A stretch of 48,925 nucleotides of DNA from an archaeon (GCA_021823325.1 JAKAOG010000005.1:1-48925), one strand, 5' to 3'; shown: positions 16,440 to 25,337, numbered from the stretch's first letter. Made by a program: numbers and translations. Notes: generated from the letters alone by a model not told the origin.

Positions 16440-17171
16440 TTGAAAGTGGATGTAGGTGGGAAGACACTGAGGACGGCCGAGACCGCCGACGGCGCGATTA
16501 GGAAGGTCGAAGCGTTTCCGTTCTACGGTTCGGGTTCGGGGAAGCTCGACGGGATCCTCGGAGGCGGATACCGCGCAGGGACTTTGACCGAGATCTTTGG
16601 CAGGAGCAACAGCGGCAAGTCGCAGCTCGCGATGCAGGCGACGGTCGAGGCCGCGAGCCTGGGTCACAGGGTGCTCTACATAGACACTGAGGGGTCGTTC
16701 AGGCCGGAGAGGCTGGAACAGATGTCACTGGCGAGAGGGAGGGACGCCTCGGGGATTCTGGAGCGGGTCGTCTGCGTCAGGTCCGACTCGGCGGCGGAGC
16801 AGATGGAAGCGGTGCGTCGGATGCAGAGCAGGGCCACGACCGCCTCGTGTAGGATGGTCGTCGTCGACACGCTGACGAGGAACTTTTCTGTTGACCTTCC
16901 CGGAGCATCGAACATCGCGAGCAGACAAGAGGCGATCGACGTCCACCTGAGCGAGATGTCGAGGGACGCATATCTGAACAGCAGGGCCTACATTCTCACC
17001 AACAGGGTGACGTTCGGGCCCGTTCACGACGTGCCTATCGGCGGGAAGACCGTAGAACAGCTTGTGAGCGCCTCGGTGAGGCTCGAAAGGAACGGGTCGG
17101 GGGTGACCGCCACGAGGGAAGATAGCGGCAGGAGCGTGGTGCTCGAGATGTCGGGCGGCGGCGTCCTCTAG
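16440..17171 (+). CDS. RadA/RadB-type recombinase paralogue
   Basis: This 243-residue RecA-fold ATPase is shorter than RadA because it lacks the N-terminal HhH domain, so it is RadB-like or another RadA paralogue. Walker A is IFGRSNSGKSQ, the following strand is VLYIDTEGSFRPERL, and Walker B is CRMVVVDTLTR. A C-terminal ILTNRVTFGPVHDVPIGGKTVEQL resembles the L2 region. RadB proteins assist RadA in recombination. The TTG start is fixed by the box at 16411. It diverges from the LSm gene. Confidence 0.87.
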   Translation: MKVDVGGKTLRTAETADGAIRKVEAFPFYGSGSGKLDGILGGGYRAGTLTEIFGRSNSGKSQLAMQATVEAASLGHRVLYIDTEGSFRPERLEQMSLARGRDASGILERVVCVRSDSAAEQMEAVRRMQSRATTASCRMVVVDTLTRNFSVDLPGASNIASRQEAIDVHLSEMSRDAYLNSRAYILTNRVTFGPVHDVPIGGKTVEQLVSASVRLERNGSGVTATREDSGRSVVLEMSGGGVL

Positions 17172-17265
17172 AAAACGCGGCTTTTGCGGCTCATGCCGTT
17201 ACAGCAAAGCGTGAGTTTTCCTTTACCAACGGCCATATGGAAGGTTAAATACGATTCAATACCCC

Positions 17266-17598
17266 GTGCTCACGAAAGTCGTGCAGGCTTCCATAGCTTC
17301 GATCCTAGACTCACTGAAGAGGTCGGACCTTGAGGACGCCAAGAGGAAGATTCAGGCGCTCATGCCCGAAGTGAAGACCGAACGCGAAAGAGGGAGCCTG
17401 ATGGCAGCCTCCGGCATATACTCGAGCATGTCGAAGGCCAAGGGAGGCGCCATGCAGACGTGGGACAGCGCCAGGGTCGAGAGGGCGGCGAAGTCGATAA
17501 CGAAGAGCCAGTTGGCCGACGATTTTGATTTCGGATATGCGGATACGCTTCTGAACTATTCGAGGCTTACAGCGGAAAGCCCACAGTCCGCAGCGTGA
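17266..17598 (+). CDS. Small conserved helical protein of unknown function
   Basis: I do not recognise the family. The product has about 110 residues, is charged and almost wholly helical (SILDSLKRSDLEDAKRKIQALMPEVKTERER), and has no membrane segment or cysteine cluster. GTG at 17266 and GTG at 17281 are both possible, because the TTAAATAC box (17244-17251) is only about 19 bp from the first and 33 bp from the second. The 3' end overlaps the end of the convergent EMC6-like gene by 32 bp. Its place after the RadB-like gene may be accidental. Confidence 0.65.
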   Translation: MLTKVVQASIASILDSLKRSDLEDAKRKIQALMPEVKTERERGSLMAASGIYSSMSKAKGGAMQTWDSARVERAAKSITKSQLADDFDFGYADTLLNYSRLTAESPQSAA

Positions 17599-17911
17599 AG
17601 AGAAGCATCCACGTAAAGAGGAAGACCATCGTGAATCCGCCGATACCTGTGGTGTAGACCTTCCCCTGCTGTTCCCGCGCGAGCCCCTTGTACCACGTGA
17701 AAAGGGCGCCGTAGTAAGTGACGAGGTATACCCCTATCGCGATGCTCACCCCTATCGTCCAGTCTGTGCCGTACGCCCCGGACAGCCCCTCCGTGACCAG
17801 ACCCGCGACCACCGCCGAGCCGATCCTGAACCAGTATAGCTTATCAAACGCCGCAGGAGGAAGCGGATTCGTGGCCGAGCTTTCTGGCTTCGAGGTCTTG
17901 GTGCTCGCCAA
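17567..17911 (-). CDS. EMC6/Rab5-interacting-protein-like membrane protein
   Basis: This 114-residue protein has three predicted helices (WFRIGSAVVAGLVTEGLSG, IGVSIAIGVYLVTYYGALF, IGGFTMVFLFTWMLLFTL). The pattern of a Gly-rich third helix after a basic loop matches the EMC6/Rab5ip family, a subunit of the ER membrane protein insertase that has archaeal relatives. The TTG start at 17911 is supported by TTAATATAG near 17940-17948, which lies inside the divergent RqcH gene. The 5' ends of the two genes overlap by 41 bp. No EMC3/Oxa1-type partner is visible in the window. Confidence 0.7.
   Translation of the reverse strand: MASTKTSKPESSATNPLPPAAFDKLYWFRIGSAVVAGLVTEGLSGAYGTDWTIGVSIAIGVYLVTYYGALFTWYKGLAREQQGKVYTTGIGGFTMVFLFTWMLLFTLRTVGFPL
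17839..17848 (+). promoter_or_regulatory. TATA-like box of the RqcH gene, inside the EMC6-like gene
   Basis: GCTTATCAAA is centred about 28 bp before the GTG at 17871. It lies within codons 22-25 of the divergent EMC6-like gene. Confidence 0.55.
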
Positions 17912-19655
17912 GGAGATCGACTTTGCTCTTCGTGGCGCCTATATTAACAACATCTACTCTTACGGCTCGTCACAGCTTTTCAGGTTCAGGAAGCCCCACG
18001 GGGACGACATCTGGCTGGTGGTCTCTCCGAAGAAGGGGGCGTGGGTCTCGGCGAACGTCGCCGAGAGGGAAGAGACGAGCCAGTTCACCTCGAAGCTGAG
18101 GGGTGAGCTCGAGAGGGCGCGCTTCTCTTCCTCCACACAGGCCGACCTAGACCGCGTCTTCCTGCTAAGGTTCGAAGGGAACGAAGAGAGGACCCTCATA
18201 GTGGAGCTAATGCCTCCAGGCAACATCATCGTCACGGACGGGAGTGGGAGGATACTCCTCGCGCTGAACGAGGTGAGATCCGAAACCAGGCGCATCGTCA
18301 GAGGAGGGGTGTATTCCCCGCCGAAGCAGAGCAGGCTGAGCCCGGCCAGAGTGAACGCCGAAGAAGTCGCGAAGATGCTGGGCGAAGAGCCTACCCTTGG
18401 TCGGGCGATAGGCCGGCACGTCGGCTTGCCCAGGAAGTACGTTTCTGACGCCCTCATGAGGCTCGGCGCCGACGACAGGACCACTTCGGAGGAGATGGCC
18501 GGAAGGGAGGAGGAAGCCGCCAGCACCCTTCGAAAGATGGTGGAAGACGCGCAAGAGCGTCCCGCCCCTTGCATCTGCGAGACGCCTTCAGGTCCGGAGC
18601 TCTACGCCTATCGCCCCCAGGGGCAGAAGGTGGTCACCGGAGGGGAGACCGTTTCCGCCCTCTGCGACAGGCTGCTGTTGGACGAAGCGCTCACCTCCGC
18701 GCCGAGGTCAGAGCCAGAAGATTCGAAACGAAAGGAGATCGAGGCGACGGTCTCGAAGCTGAGGACGGACGCAGACGCTCTGAAGGCGAAGGCTGCGAAA
18801 GCCCGCGAAGCGGCGGCCGCTGCAAGAGGTTCTCCTCTTGAGGACGCGATCTCCCTCCAGCGGAGCGTGGGGCTCCAGCCCGCGAGGGGACCCGCGTCGC
18901 CCGAGTCAGCGGCTTCCGCGCTGTTCACGTTCGCGAAGGACCTCGAGTCCCGGGCCGCGGTGAGCCTCGAGTCCGCGGACAGGCTGGAGAAGAAGGCTCG
19001 CAGGGTGCCCGAAACGAAACATGCGAGGACCAGGGCGATAGTCAGGAAGAAGGGAGAGTGGTTCGAGAAGTTCAGATGGTTCGTCACGGGAGAAGGGCGG
19101 CTTGCGATCGGGGGAAGGGACGCCCAGTCGAACTCTGCGATACTCGGGAGGCACATGGACGCGAACGACACTGTCTTTCACGCCGACCTTTTCGGGTCTC
19201 CCTTCTTCGTCCTGAAAGGGGGGAGAGACCAGACAGAAGAGGAGGCGAGGGAAGTCGCGCAAGCGACGGTAGCGTTCAGCAGCGCCTGGAAGACGGGCCT
19301 GGGTTCGGCCGACGCGTACTGGGTTTCCCCCGACCAAGTGAGCTCAGCCGCTCCGAGCGGAGAGTACCTTTCAAGAGGGAGCTACTCGATCAGGGGCAAG
19401 AAGAACTTCATCCCCAAGATGATGGTGGAGCTGGCACTCGGGGTCGACAGGGACGGCAGGGTCACTGCCGGTCCGGAGGCGGCAATCAGGCTCAGGTGCG
19501 AACACTATGTCGTGCTGGTCCCTCACAACGAGAAGTCGTCCGAGACGGCGAAGAGAGTCCACAAGGACCTTTCTGGCGACGCCGCCTCGACCACCCTGGA
19601 TGAAGTACAGAGGGCGCTCCCGGCCGGGGGCGGAAAGATAATCCGGAAACTCTGA
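17871..19655 (+). CDS. rqcH: RqcH/NEMF/Tae2 homologue (NFACT family) of ribosome-associated quality control
   Basis: This 594-residue protein has the full NFACT architecture. The NFACT-N domain begins SGFEVLVLAKEIDFALRGAYI and includes IVELMPPGNIIVTDG. HhH-like and long coiled-coil regions follow (about 285-400, rich in Ala/Lys/Glu). NFACT-R has the signature WFVTGEGRLAIGGRDAQSN near residue 413, then DLFGSPFFVLKG. The family binds 60S/50S-type subunits with stalled peptidyl-tRNA and promotes C-terminal tailing. GTG at 17871 is chosen over upstream in-frame codons, which would translate the antisense of the EMC6-like gene. Confidence 0.92.
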   Translation: MAELSGFEVLVLAKEIDFALRGAYINNIYSYGSSQLFRFRKPHGDDIWLVVSPKKGAWVSANVAEREETSQFTSKLRGELERARFSSSTQADLDRVFLLRFEGNEERTLIVELMPPGNIIVTDGSGRILLALNEVRSETRRIVRGGVYSPPKQSRLSPARVNAEEVAKMLGEEPTLGRAIGRHVGLPRKYVSDALMRLGADDRTTSEEMAGREEEAASTLRKMVEDAQERPAPCICETPSGPELYAYRPQGQKVVTGGETVSALCDRLLLDEALTSAPRSEPEDSKRKEIEATVSKLRTDADALKAKAAKAREAAAAARGSPLEDAISLQRSVGLQPARGPASPESAASALFTFAKDLESRAAVSLESADRLEKKARRVPETKHARTRAIVRKKGEWFEKFRWFVTGEGRLAIGGRDAQSNSAILGRHMDANDTVFHADLFGSPFFVLKGGRDQTEEEAREVAQATVAFSSAWKTGLGSADAYWVSPDQVSSAAPSGEYLSRGSYSIRGKKNFIPKMMVELALGVDRDGRVTAGPEAAIRLRCEHYVVLVPHNEKSSETAKRVHKDLSGDAASTTLDEVQRALPAGGGKIIRKL

Positions 19656-19662
19656 AGCTCGG

Positions 19663-21477
19663 CTACAGGCACTCGGCGACGAGCTCGGCCACGTCCCTGA
19701 CCTCCATCCCCGTGTTCATCGTCCTGGTGGTGTCCTCGAACATCGACATACAGAACGGGCACTCCGTGGCGATCGCCTTCGCTCCCGTTCCCGCAGCCTC
19801 CTCGGTCCTGATGCCGGCTATCGACCTCTGCTGTGGGACTTTGAACCAGTAGTTCGAGCCTCCGGCGCCGCAGCAGAACGTCTTCTCGCCGTGCCTCCCC
19901 ATCTCCCTGACGTCGGCCACCGCGGCGTTCAGCGCGGCTCTCGGCTCTTCGAACACGCTGTTGTACCTTGAGGCGTAGCAGGCGTCGTGCAGGGTGACCG
20001 AGATATTCTGGATCTTGTCAGGGGGGACAGTGACCTTGCCTTCGCGTATGAGGTCTGAGATGAGCTGGGTGTGGTAGACGACCTCGTACTTCCCGCCGAA
20101 CTGTGGGTACTCGTTCTTCAGGGTGTTGAAGCAGTGCGGGCAGGTGGCTATGATCTTCTTGACCCCGTAGGAGTTCAGCTTCTCGACGTTCTGCAAAGCC
20201 AGCTCCTGGTATCGCCCTTCCTCCCCAATCCGCCTCGCAGGGTCGCCGGTGCACATCTCCTCGCCACCGAGGATGGCGAACGAAACGCCCGCGTGCTTCA
20301 GTATCTTGCTGAGCGAGACCGCTATCTTCTGCGCCCGCTGGTCGAATGAAGACAGGCACCCGACCCAGTACAGGTATTCGGCCTTCGGATTGGAGGCGAG
20401 CGTGTCTACCCCCAACCCCTCGGCCCAAGCGGCCCTGGAGTTGTTGTTGAAGCCGTACGGGTTCTGCTTCTGGCCGAGGTTCTCGAGCATCGTGGATTTT
20501 TCCTTGTCAAGGTTCCCTTTGGCAACCAGCTCCCGCCTGAGGTCGTAGACCGCGTCAAGGTGCTTGACGCTCACCGGGCAGCTCGCGACGCACGCGCCGC
20601 AGGTTGTGCATGACCAGAGCTCGTCTTCGGTGATCGACTCGAAGGGGCTGGCGTCCTCTCCCTTCCTGGACAGGAGGCTGACCTGCCTTACCAGGACCCT
20701 CGGAGAAAGAGGGCGGCCGGACGCCGTCGCGGGGCACGCCGACTCGCACGCCCCGATCTCGACGCAGGAGTCGAAGGAGAAGCGCGACTTTTGGTCGAAT
20801 TCGGAGACCTTGCTCACCCCGGCGCGTATGGTCTCGGGGTCCGCCTTCCCTGACATCACGTCAGCGAGGCTGAAAGGAGTCCGGACGGCGGCGAGCGGAG
20901 TGTCGAAGCCCGCTATCAGGTTGACGCTCGGCCTCGCATAGTACGCGGCCACCAGGAGGTTCCGGAGGACGCCGATTACAGAGCCTACGAGATACAGCTG
21001 TGGGAACCAGACAATGGTGAGCTCAGCCGTCGTGAAGGCGATAGCGAGTATCAGCACCACCTGCAGAAGGGTCGACGACGAAACGAAGTCCGGAGGAGAC
21101 TTCAGCTCCGCCTCCACCCGCTTGCTCGCCGCGTATCGCTCTATCCTCCATCCGAAGGCGACTACCAGCCCAGCGATCAGGGGGACTGTGAAGACTAGCA
21201 CGAGCGAGCGGAGGTACGGGACGTATCCGACGACAGGCTCTATGAGAGAGTAGACGATGGACAGCCCCACGCCCAGCGCGATCGACAGGTGCATCAGGAA
21301 CACCGGGTCGCCGGTCTTCAGCCTCGACGCTTCGTCCTTGGAAAGGCCGACGAGGCGCCCCGGCGAGAGGCTCACAGACCCCTTCCTCGCGTAGACTGAA
21401 AGGGCGTAGATCGCGACAGCGACGCTGGCGGCCGAAGCAACGTAGGCTGCCGCGTTGGCCAGGTCGATCCCCGCCAT
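19663..21477 (-). CDS. etfD: Membrane-bound Fe-S/CCG oxidoreductase, EtfD-like (ETF:quinone oxidoreductase)
   Basis: This 604-residue protein has about five N-terminal membrane helices (1-190, with AAAYVASAASVAVAIYALSV). Two 4Fe-4S motifs follow (CVEIGACESACPA near 240, CTTCGACVASCPV near 290). Two CCG-type domains come last (VGCLSSFD with CPHCFNTL, then HDACYASRYN with FCCGAGGSNYW and CPFCMSMF), as in HdrD. It is immediately downstream of etfBA and an acyl-CoA dehydrogenase. That context matches EtfD, the membrane protein that passes electrons from ETF to menaquinone. A heterodisulfide-reductase role is less likely because no hdr or methanogenesis genes are near. A TTTAAAT box is centred near 21505. 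Confidence 0.88.
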   Translation of the reverse strand: MAGIDLANAAAYVASAASVAVAIYALSVYARKGSVSLSPGRLVGLSKDEASRLKTGDPVFLMHLSIALGVGLSIVYSLIEPVVGYVPYLRSLVLVFTVPLIAGLVVAFGWRIERYAASKRVEAELKSPPDFVSSSTLLQVVLILAIAFTTAELTIVWFPQLYLVGSVIGVLRNLLVAAYYARPSVNLIAGFDTPLAAVRTPFSLADVMSGKADPETIRAGVSKVSEFDQKSRFSFDSCVEIGACESACPATASGRPLSPRVLVRQVSLLSRKGEDASPFESITEDELWSCTTCGACVASCPVSVKHLDAVYDLRRELVAKGNLDKEKSTMLENLGQKQNPYGFNNNSRAAWAEGLGVDTLASNPKAEYLYWVGCLSSFDQRAQKIAVSLSKILKHAGVSFAILGGEEMCTGDPARRIGEEGRYQELALQNVEKLNSYGVKKIIATCPHCFNTLKNEYPQFGGKYEVVYHTQLISDLIREGKVTVPPDKIQNISVTLHDACYASRYNSVFEEPRAALNAAVADVREMGRHGEKTFCCGAGGSNYWFKVPQQRSIAGIRTEEAAGTGAKAIATECPFCMSMFEDTTRTMNTGMEVRDVAELVAECL

Positions 21478-21501
21478 GGTTCACAAGCGGCTCTTCGACA
21501 G

Positions 21502-21508
21502 TTTAAAT
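21502..21508 (-). promoter_or_regulatory. TATA-like box of etfD
   Basis: TTTAAAT-type box about 28 bp from the ATG at 21477. It means etfD has its own promoter besides any read-through from etfBA. Confidence 0.5.
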
Positions 21509-21530
21509 TGTGTTCGCCGAATATTCGGGC

Positions 21531-22460
21531 CTAGCCTCTCGCGGCCAGGGCCTTTCTCAGCGCGGGGACCACGAGGTAAAGGTCGCCTATGATGCCGTAG
21601 TCCGAAGCCTGGAACATCGGCGCGTCCTTGTCGGTGTTGATCGACGCGACGACCTTCGAGTCCTTCATCCCCGCGACGTGCTGTAGCTGACCGGATATCC
21701 CGATCGCCAGATAGAGGTCTGGCTTCACGGTGACCCCCGTCAACCCGATATGGTGCTCTTCGGGGAGCCAGCCTAGGTCAGACGAGAGCGGCCTGGAACA
21801 GCCGAGGGCGCCGTGCATCTCCTTGGCGAGCTCTTCCAGCATCGGAAGGTCTTCCTTCTTCTTCACCCCTCTCCCTGCGGAGACGATTACCTTCGCGGAC
21901 TTCAGGTCCACCGCCCCGGCGGTCTTCTTCTCCCGGGAGAGAACCTTCACTTGGTCGGTGACGACCCCCACTTCCTTCTCGCTTACGCTCGCTGAGCCCG
22001 CGGTCAGCCTCGGGTACGCCCCTACTTTCACGGTCGCGACGGCTGGGAGAGGGCATGAAACCCTCGCGACCACCTTCCCCGCAAAGACGCTCCTCTCGCC
22101 AGAGAGGGCCGTGCCGTCGGTGGCGACCTTCGTTATCTCGGCCATGCACCCCACCCTGAGCTTCGCAGCCAGCCGCGACGCGATTTCCCGCCCGGTCCTC
22201 GTGGCCCCCAGCAGCACAGCCGCCGGCTGGAGCTCAGCCGCGGCCTTGGCGATGGCGCTGGAAGCAGCCCCGGCAGAGTCGCCGTTCCTCACGGAGCCCT
22301 TGATCAGCAGCTTCCCCCCGGGTGAGGAGACCCCCTGCCGCGCTTCGCCCAGCTCTATAACCTGGACGTCAAGTCCGGCCCCCTTCGCTACCTCGGCCGC
22401 GGCCGCCGCTACCTCGTTCGAGACCGAATCGGACTCCGAGTAGACCCAGACCGACTTCAT
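21531..22460 (-). CDS. etfA: Electron transfer flavoprotein alpha subunit
   Basis: This 309-residue protein has an N-terminal ETF alpha/beta fold and the C-terminal FAD-binding domain. Visible FAD contacts are in VSAGRGVKKKEDLPMLEELA, GCSRPLSSDLGWLPEEHHIGLTG, and LYLAIGISGQLQHVAGMKDSKVVASINTDKDAPMF. The start codon overlaps the etfB stop by 4 bp (ATGA), so the two are translationally coupled. It accepts electrons from the acyl-CoA dehydrogenase encoded upstream and should donate to EtfD. Confidence 0.95.
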   Translation of the reverse strand: MKSVWVYSESDSVSNEVAAAAAEVAKGAGLDVQVIELGEARQGVSSPGGKLLIKGSVRNGDSAGAASSAIAKAAAELQPAAVLLGATRTGREIASRLAAKLRVGCMAEITKVATDGTALSGERSVFAGKVVARVSCPLPAVATVKVGAYPRLTAGSASVSEKEVGVVTDQVKVLSREKKTAGAVDLKSAKVIVSAGRGVKKKEDLPMLEELAKEMHGALGCSRPLSSDLGWLPEEHHIGLTGVTVKPDLYLAIGISGQLQHVAGMKDSKVVASINTDKDAPMFQASDYGIIGDLYLVVPALRKALAARG

Positions 22461-23221
22461 TTCAGGACCCCTTCCTTGACGAGCGCCTCGACCAGCTTCG
22501 CGGCAGCCTCATCAGGGCTCCCCTCCAGGATCACCCGCTTCCTCGTCGACGGCTGCGAAGACATGGACGCGACGACGACCTGCTTGTAGTCCCCCCTAGG
22601 GGAGAGTTCCTCTCCGTTGAGCTCCTCGACCGGCTTCTTCGACGCCTGCATTATCTGGATGAGGGTCGGGTATCTCGGCTCGTTGATCTCGCTGACCACC
22701 GAGACGGCGAACGGGACAGGAGCCTCCACTGTCTCGATGCTGTCTTCGAGGGACCGCTCGATCCTCGCCGTCTGGCCGCTCACTTCGATCTTCCTGGCAT
22801 AACCGACGTAGGGGAGGCCGAGAAACTCGGCGAGCATCGGAGGGACCTGCCCGGAGTAGGTGTCCGACGACCCCTCGGAGCACATCACCACGTCGAAGGG
22901 CCCGGACTTCCTTATCGCGGCCGCGAGCATCTCAGCAGTCCTGAAGGAGTCCACCGTCAACGCGTCGGCCTGGATGAGGGCGCCTTTGTCGGCCCCCATG
23001 GCCAGAGCTTCCTTCAGCGTCTTCTTCGATTCGGGCCCGCCGACCATGAACACCGTCACCTCCCCCTGGTGCTTTGACTTCAGCCTCAGTCCTTCTTCGA
23101 CCGCGTTCTTGTCGAACGCGCTCATCTTCCCCGCGGCTCCCGCCAGCAGCGGCTTCCCCGTCGGGTCGAGCTTCAGCTCCGACTCGTCGACGGCGTGCTT
23201 GACGCAGACTGCTATCTTCAC
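22457..23221 (-). CDS. etfB: Electron transfer flavoprotein beta subunit
   Basis: This 254-residue protein begins KIAVCVKHAVDESELKLDPTGK, the typical EtfB N-terminus. SAFDKNAVEEGLRLK, VFMVGGPESKKTLKEALAMGAD, and the glycine-rich SEGSSDTYSGQVPPMLAEFLG nucleotide-binding region follow. The GTG at 23221 overlaps the stop of the acyl-CoA dehydrogenase by 4 bp (GTGA). The frame extends upstream, but that would read antisense-like sequence within the dehydrogenase gene. Confidence 0.95.
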   Translation of the reverse strand: MKIAVCVKHAVDESELKLDPTGKPLLAGAAGKMSAFDKNAVEEGLRLKSKHQGEVTVFMVGGPESKKTLKEALAMGADKGALIQADALTVDSFRTAEMLAAAIRKSGPFDVVMCSEGSSDTYSGQVPPMLAEFLGLPYVGYARKIEVSGQTARIERSLEDSIETVEAPVPFAVSVVSEINEPRYPTLIQIMQASKKPVEELNGEELSPRGDYKQVVVASMSSQPSTRKRVILEGSPDEAAAKLVEALVKEGVLK

Positions 23222-24387
23222 TGCGCCCTGGACAGCTCCTTTCTTGATATCAACATCCGCAGCACCTCCGAAGTCCCTTCGCCTATCGTAAGGAGGCGGG
23301 CGTCCCTCCAGTGCCTGTGCAGGTCGTCGGTCGTGTACCCGTATCCTCCATGTATCTGGATCGCCTCGTCGCAAGCCTTCAGGGACATCTCCGTCGCGTA
23401 CACCTTTGCCTGTGAGGCCTCGCTCGTGTAGTCTCCACCCATCTCCTTTATCCTGGCGGCGTAGAGATACATCAGACGGCCGGCGTCGATCCCCGTCTTC
23501 ATGTCGGCTATCTTCTCCCTGATCAACTGGAACTCCGAGATGGGCTTGCCGAAGGCTTTCCTAGACTTCGCGTACGCGATCGACTTGTCGTAAGCTATCT
23601 GCGAGATCCCTACGTTGAGGGCGGCCACGACTATCCTCGCGCCGTGAAGTATCTCCTTCGCGTACTCGCCGCCTTCCCCCTCTTGCCCTACGAGGCTCCC
23701 CTCGGGGACCCTGCACCCGTCGAAAATGACTTCGGAGGTCTTCGACCCTCTCATCCCCAGCTTCTTGAGGTCCTTCCCGAACTTCAGCCCCGGGTTGGGC
23801 GCCTCGACGAGGAAGCAGGATGGGCCCTTGGCCGTCTTCGCGAAGACCATGTAGAGGCTCGCCTCCCCTGCGTTCGTGATGAACATCTTAGACCCGTTGA
23901 TGACATACTCCCCTCCTTTCTTCTCGGCGGTGGTCGCCATCGTGCTGGAGTCTGACCCTGATGCTGGCTCGGTGAGCCCGAAGGAGGCGAGGGTCTTCCC
24001 CGATATGACCGCCGCGAGGTGCTTCTTCCTCTGCCCGTCGCTCCCATATCTCAGCAGGCCCTCTGCGACCGCGTTGTGTATCTCGACGCTCAGGGCGACC
24101 GACGCGTCCGCGTTCCCAAGCATTTCGACCGCCATCGCGTAAACAGAGAACGGGAGCCCGAGGCCGCCGTACTGGACAGGAAACGGGATCGCGGTCATCC
24201 CCTGCTCGAAGAGCGCCTTCCTCGGCTTCGCTATCGACGCTTCTCCGGCGTCGAGCTTCGGAGAGAGCGGAAGGATCTCTTTCTCCATGAACGCGCCGAG
24301 AGACGAGAGGACCTCCGAGAACACCTGGTGTCGGCCCGGATGGAGCATCTCCATGAGCCGCCTGCGTTCGGCGCTGTAGATCGCCAA
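23218..24387 (-). CDS. Acyl-CoA dehydrogenase
   Basis: This 389-residue flavoprotein oxidises acyl-CoA to enoyl-CoA. Family features are AEGLLRYGSDGQRKKHL, SFGLTEPASGSDSSTMATTA (FAD/CoA signature), NGSKMFITNAGEA, the ETF-docking helix region, and the C-terminal QIHGGYGYTTDDLHRHWRDAR. The catalytic Glu is probably the one in IGEGTSEVLRM. Chain-length preference cannot be read. It is first in the tightly overlapped acd-etfB-etfA series. The TTG start lies about 37 bp from GGATTTAATC around 24420. Confidence 0.94.
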   Translation of the reverse strand: MAIYSAERRRLMEMLHPGRHQVFSEVLSSLGAFMEKEILPLSPKLDAGEASIAKPRKALFEQGMTAIPFPVQYGGLGLPFSVYAMAVEMLGNADASVALSVEIHNAVAEGLLRYGSDGQRKKHLAAVISGKTLASFGLTEPASGSDSSTMATTAEKKGGEYVINGSKMFITNAGEASLYMVFAKTAKGPSCFLVEAPNPGLKFGKDLKKLGMRGSKTSEVIFDGCRVPEGSLVGQEGEGGEYAKEILHGARIVVAALNVGISQIAYDKSIAYAKSRKAFGKPISEFQLIREKIADMKTGIDAGRLMYLYAARIKEMGGDYTSEASQAKVYATEMSLKACDEAIQIHGGYGYTTDDLHRHWRDARLLTIGEGTSEVLRMLISRKELSRAQ

Positions 24388-24636
24388 GATGCGAGACCAA
24401 GACGCGGCCCCTCGGGGAGGATTTAATCGTTCTTTGGCAGGAAGGGGCTTTGGCGACTTGACGGCCGTCCGCGTCCAATTTCTCCCTAAAAACTCGCGGT
24501 TGATGGCTTGGGCTCAGGGCCGTGTAGAATGGTAGTTGATGGTTCGCGTAAGCGCCTGTGCTGCCATCCGTTGCTTAGTGAACCTGAAAGAGAGCATGCT
24601 TTGAAGGGGGACACACAAGCGGACATACGGTTCAGG

Positions 24637-25206
24637 TCAACTAAGAACGGCAAGGAAGTATCCCGAAGCTGGAGGGAACACACTCACTTGCCAGTTGCAA
24701 TTTGTCGCTGAGACCAGAACCTCGTAACTGTCCCCTACTGTCAATCCGTTACAGCTGCTGGTGAAGTTTGAGGCGCCGTTTACCGCTTTCTGGCACAGGG
24801 AGCTCGCTTCTGGACTCGTTGGATTCGGATAGACGATATACGTGAATGAGACAGCCTTTGCTGGATTGTCTGCGGTGATGTCTGCACTGATTTGAACGCT
24901 GGATGCAGAGGCGGTGAACACGCCGTCACCTGTGAGGACATTACCGCCGAAACCAGTAAGGGCGCTCTGCTCCGGCGGGAATATCGGCGTCCTACCGACC
25001 GCGAAGCCGTAACCCGTGCTGTTCACACCGTTGTAGGTCCCACCGATTCCTAGCTTCCAGTAGCTAATCGAGGCGTATCCTTGAGTTGCCATATTGCCAA
25101 GAGGACTTGAATAAGTGATGAAGTCCACCCGTAAGATGGGTACGAGGAATATGAAAGCGAGAACAACAACTATCACGGCAACGCCTGCCCTGCTCCGTTT
25201 TCTCAC
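24637..25206 (-). CDS. Small exported or membrane-anchored protein, unknown function
   Basis: I do not recognise the family. The 189-residue product begins RKRSRAGVAVIVVVLAFIFL, a basic patch followed by one hydrophobic helix. This is a signal anchor or signal peptide. The rest is rich in Ser, Thr, Asn and Gly, with two cysteines (SSLCQKAVN and SSCNGLT) that could form a disulphide outside the cell. GTG at 25206 is preferred to an upstream start because AATAAGTC at 25231-25238 is about 28 bp away. Base composition is more AT-rich than in the genes on either side, which may reflect transfer or relaxed selection. Confidence 0.6.
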   Translation of the reverse strand: MRKRSRAGVAVIVVVLAFIFLVPILRVDFITYSSPLGNMATQGYASISYWKLGIGGTYNGVNSTGYGFAVGRTPIFPPEQSALTGFGGNVLTGDGVFTASASSVQISADITADNPAKAVSFTYIVYPNPTSPEASSLCQKAVNGASNFTSSCNGLTVGDSYEVLVSATNCNWQVSVFPPASGYFLAVLS

Positions 25207-25328
25207 GAAACTAGAGAGTCGATATGACCTAATAAGTCGTGTCGTACAAGCGACAGCATCAACCGCGAGTCGATAGCGAGAACTTAGGCGGAACAACCAT
25301 CAAGTTACCAGAGCTCAGAAAGGCAATT

Positions 25329-25337
25329 CCTAAATGC
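25329..25337 (+). promoter_or_regulatory. TATA-like box of the MmgE/PrpD gene
   Basis: CCTAAATGC is centred about 27 bp before the GTG at 25360. Confidence 0.5.

Noticed and set aside
24508-24711. Small plus-strand frame between acyl-CoA dehydrogenase and the small exported protein
   Set aside because: There are no motifs, the frame overlaps the 3' end of a better-supported gene, and the nearest AT box is too close to the ATG for leaderless initiation.
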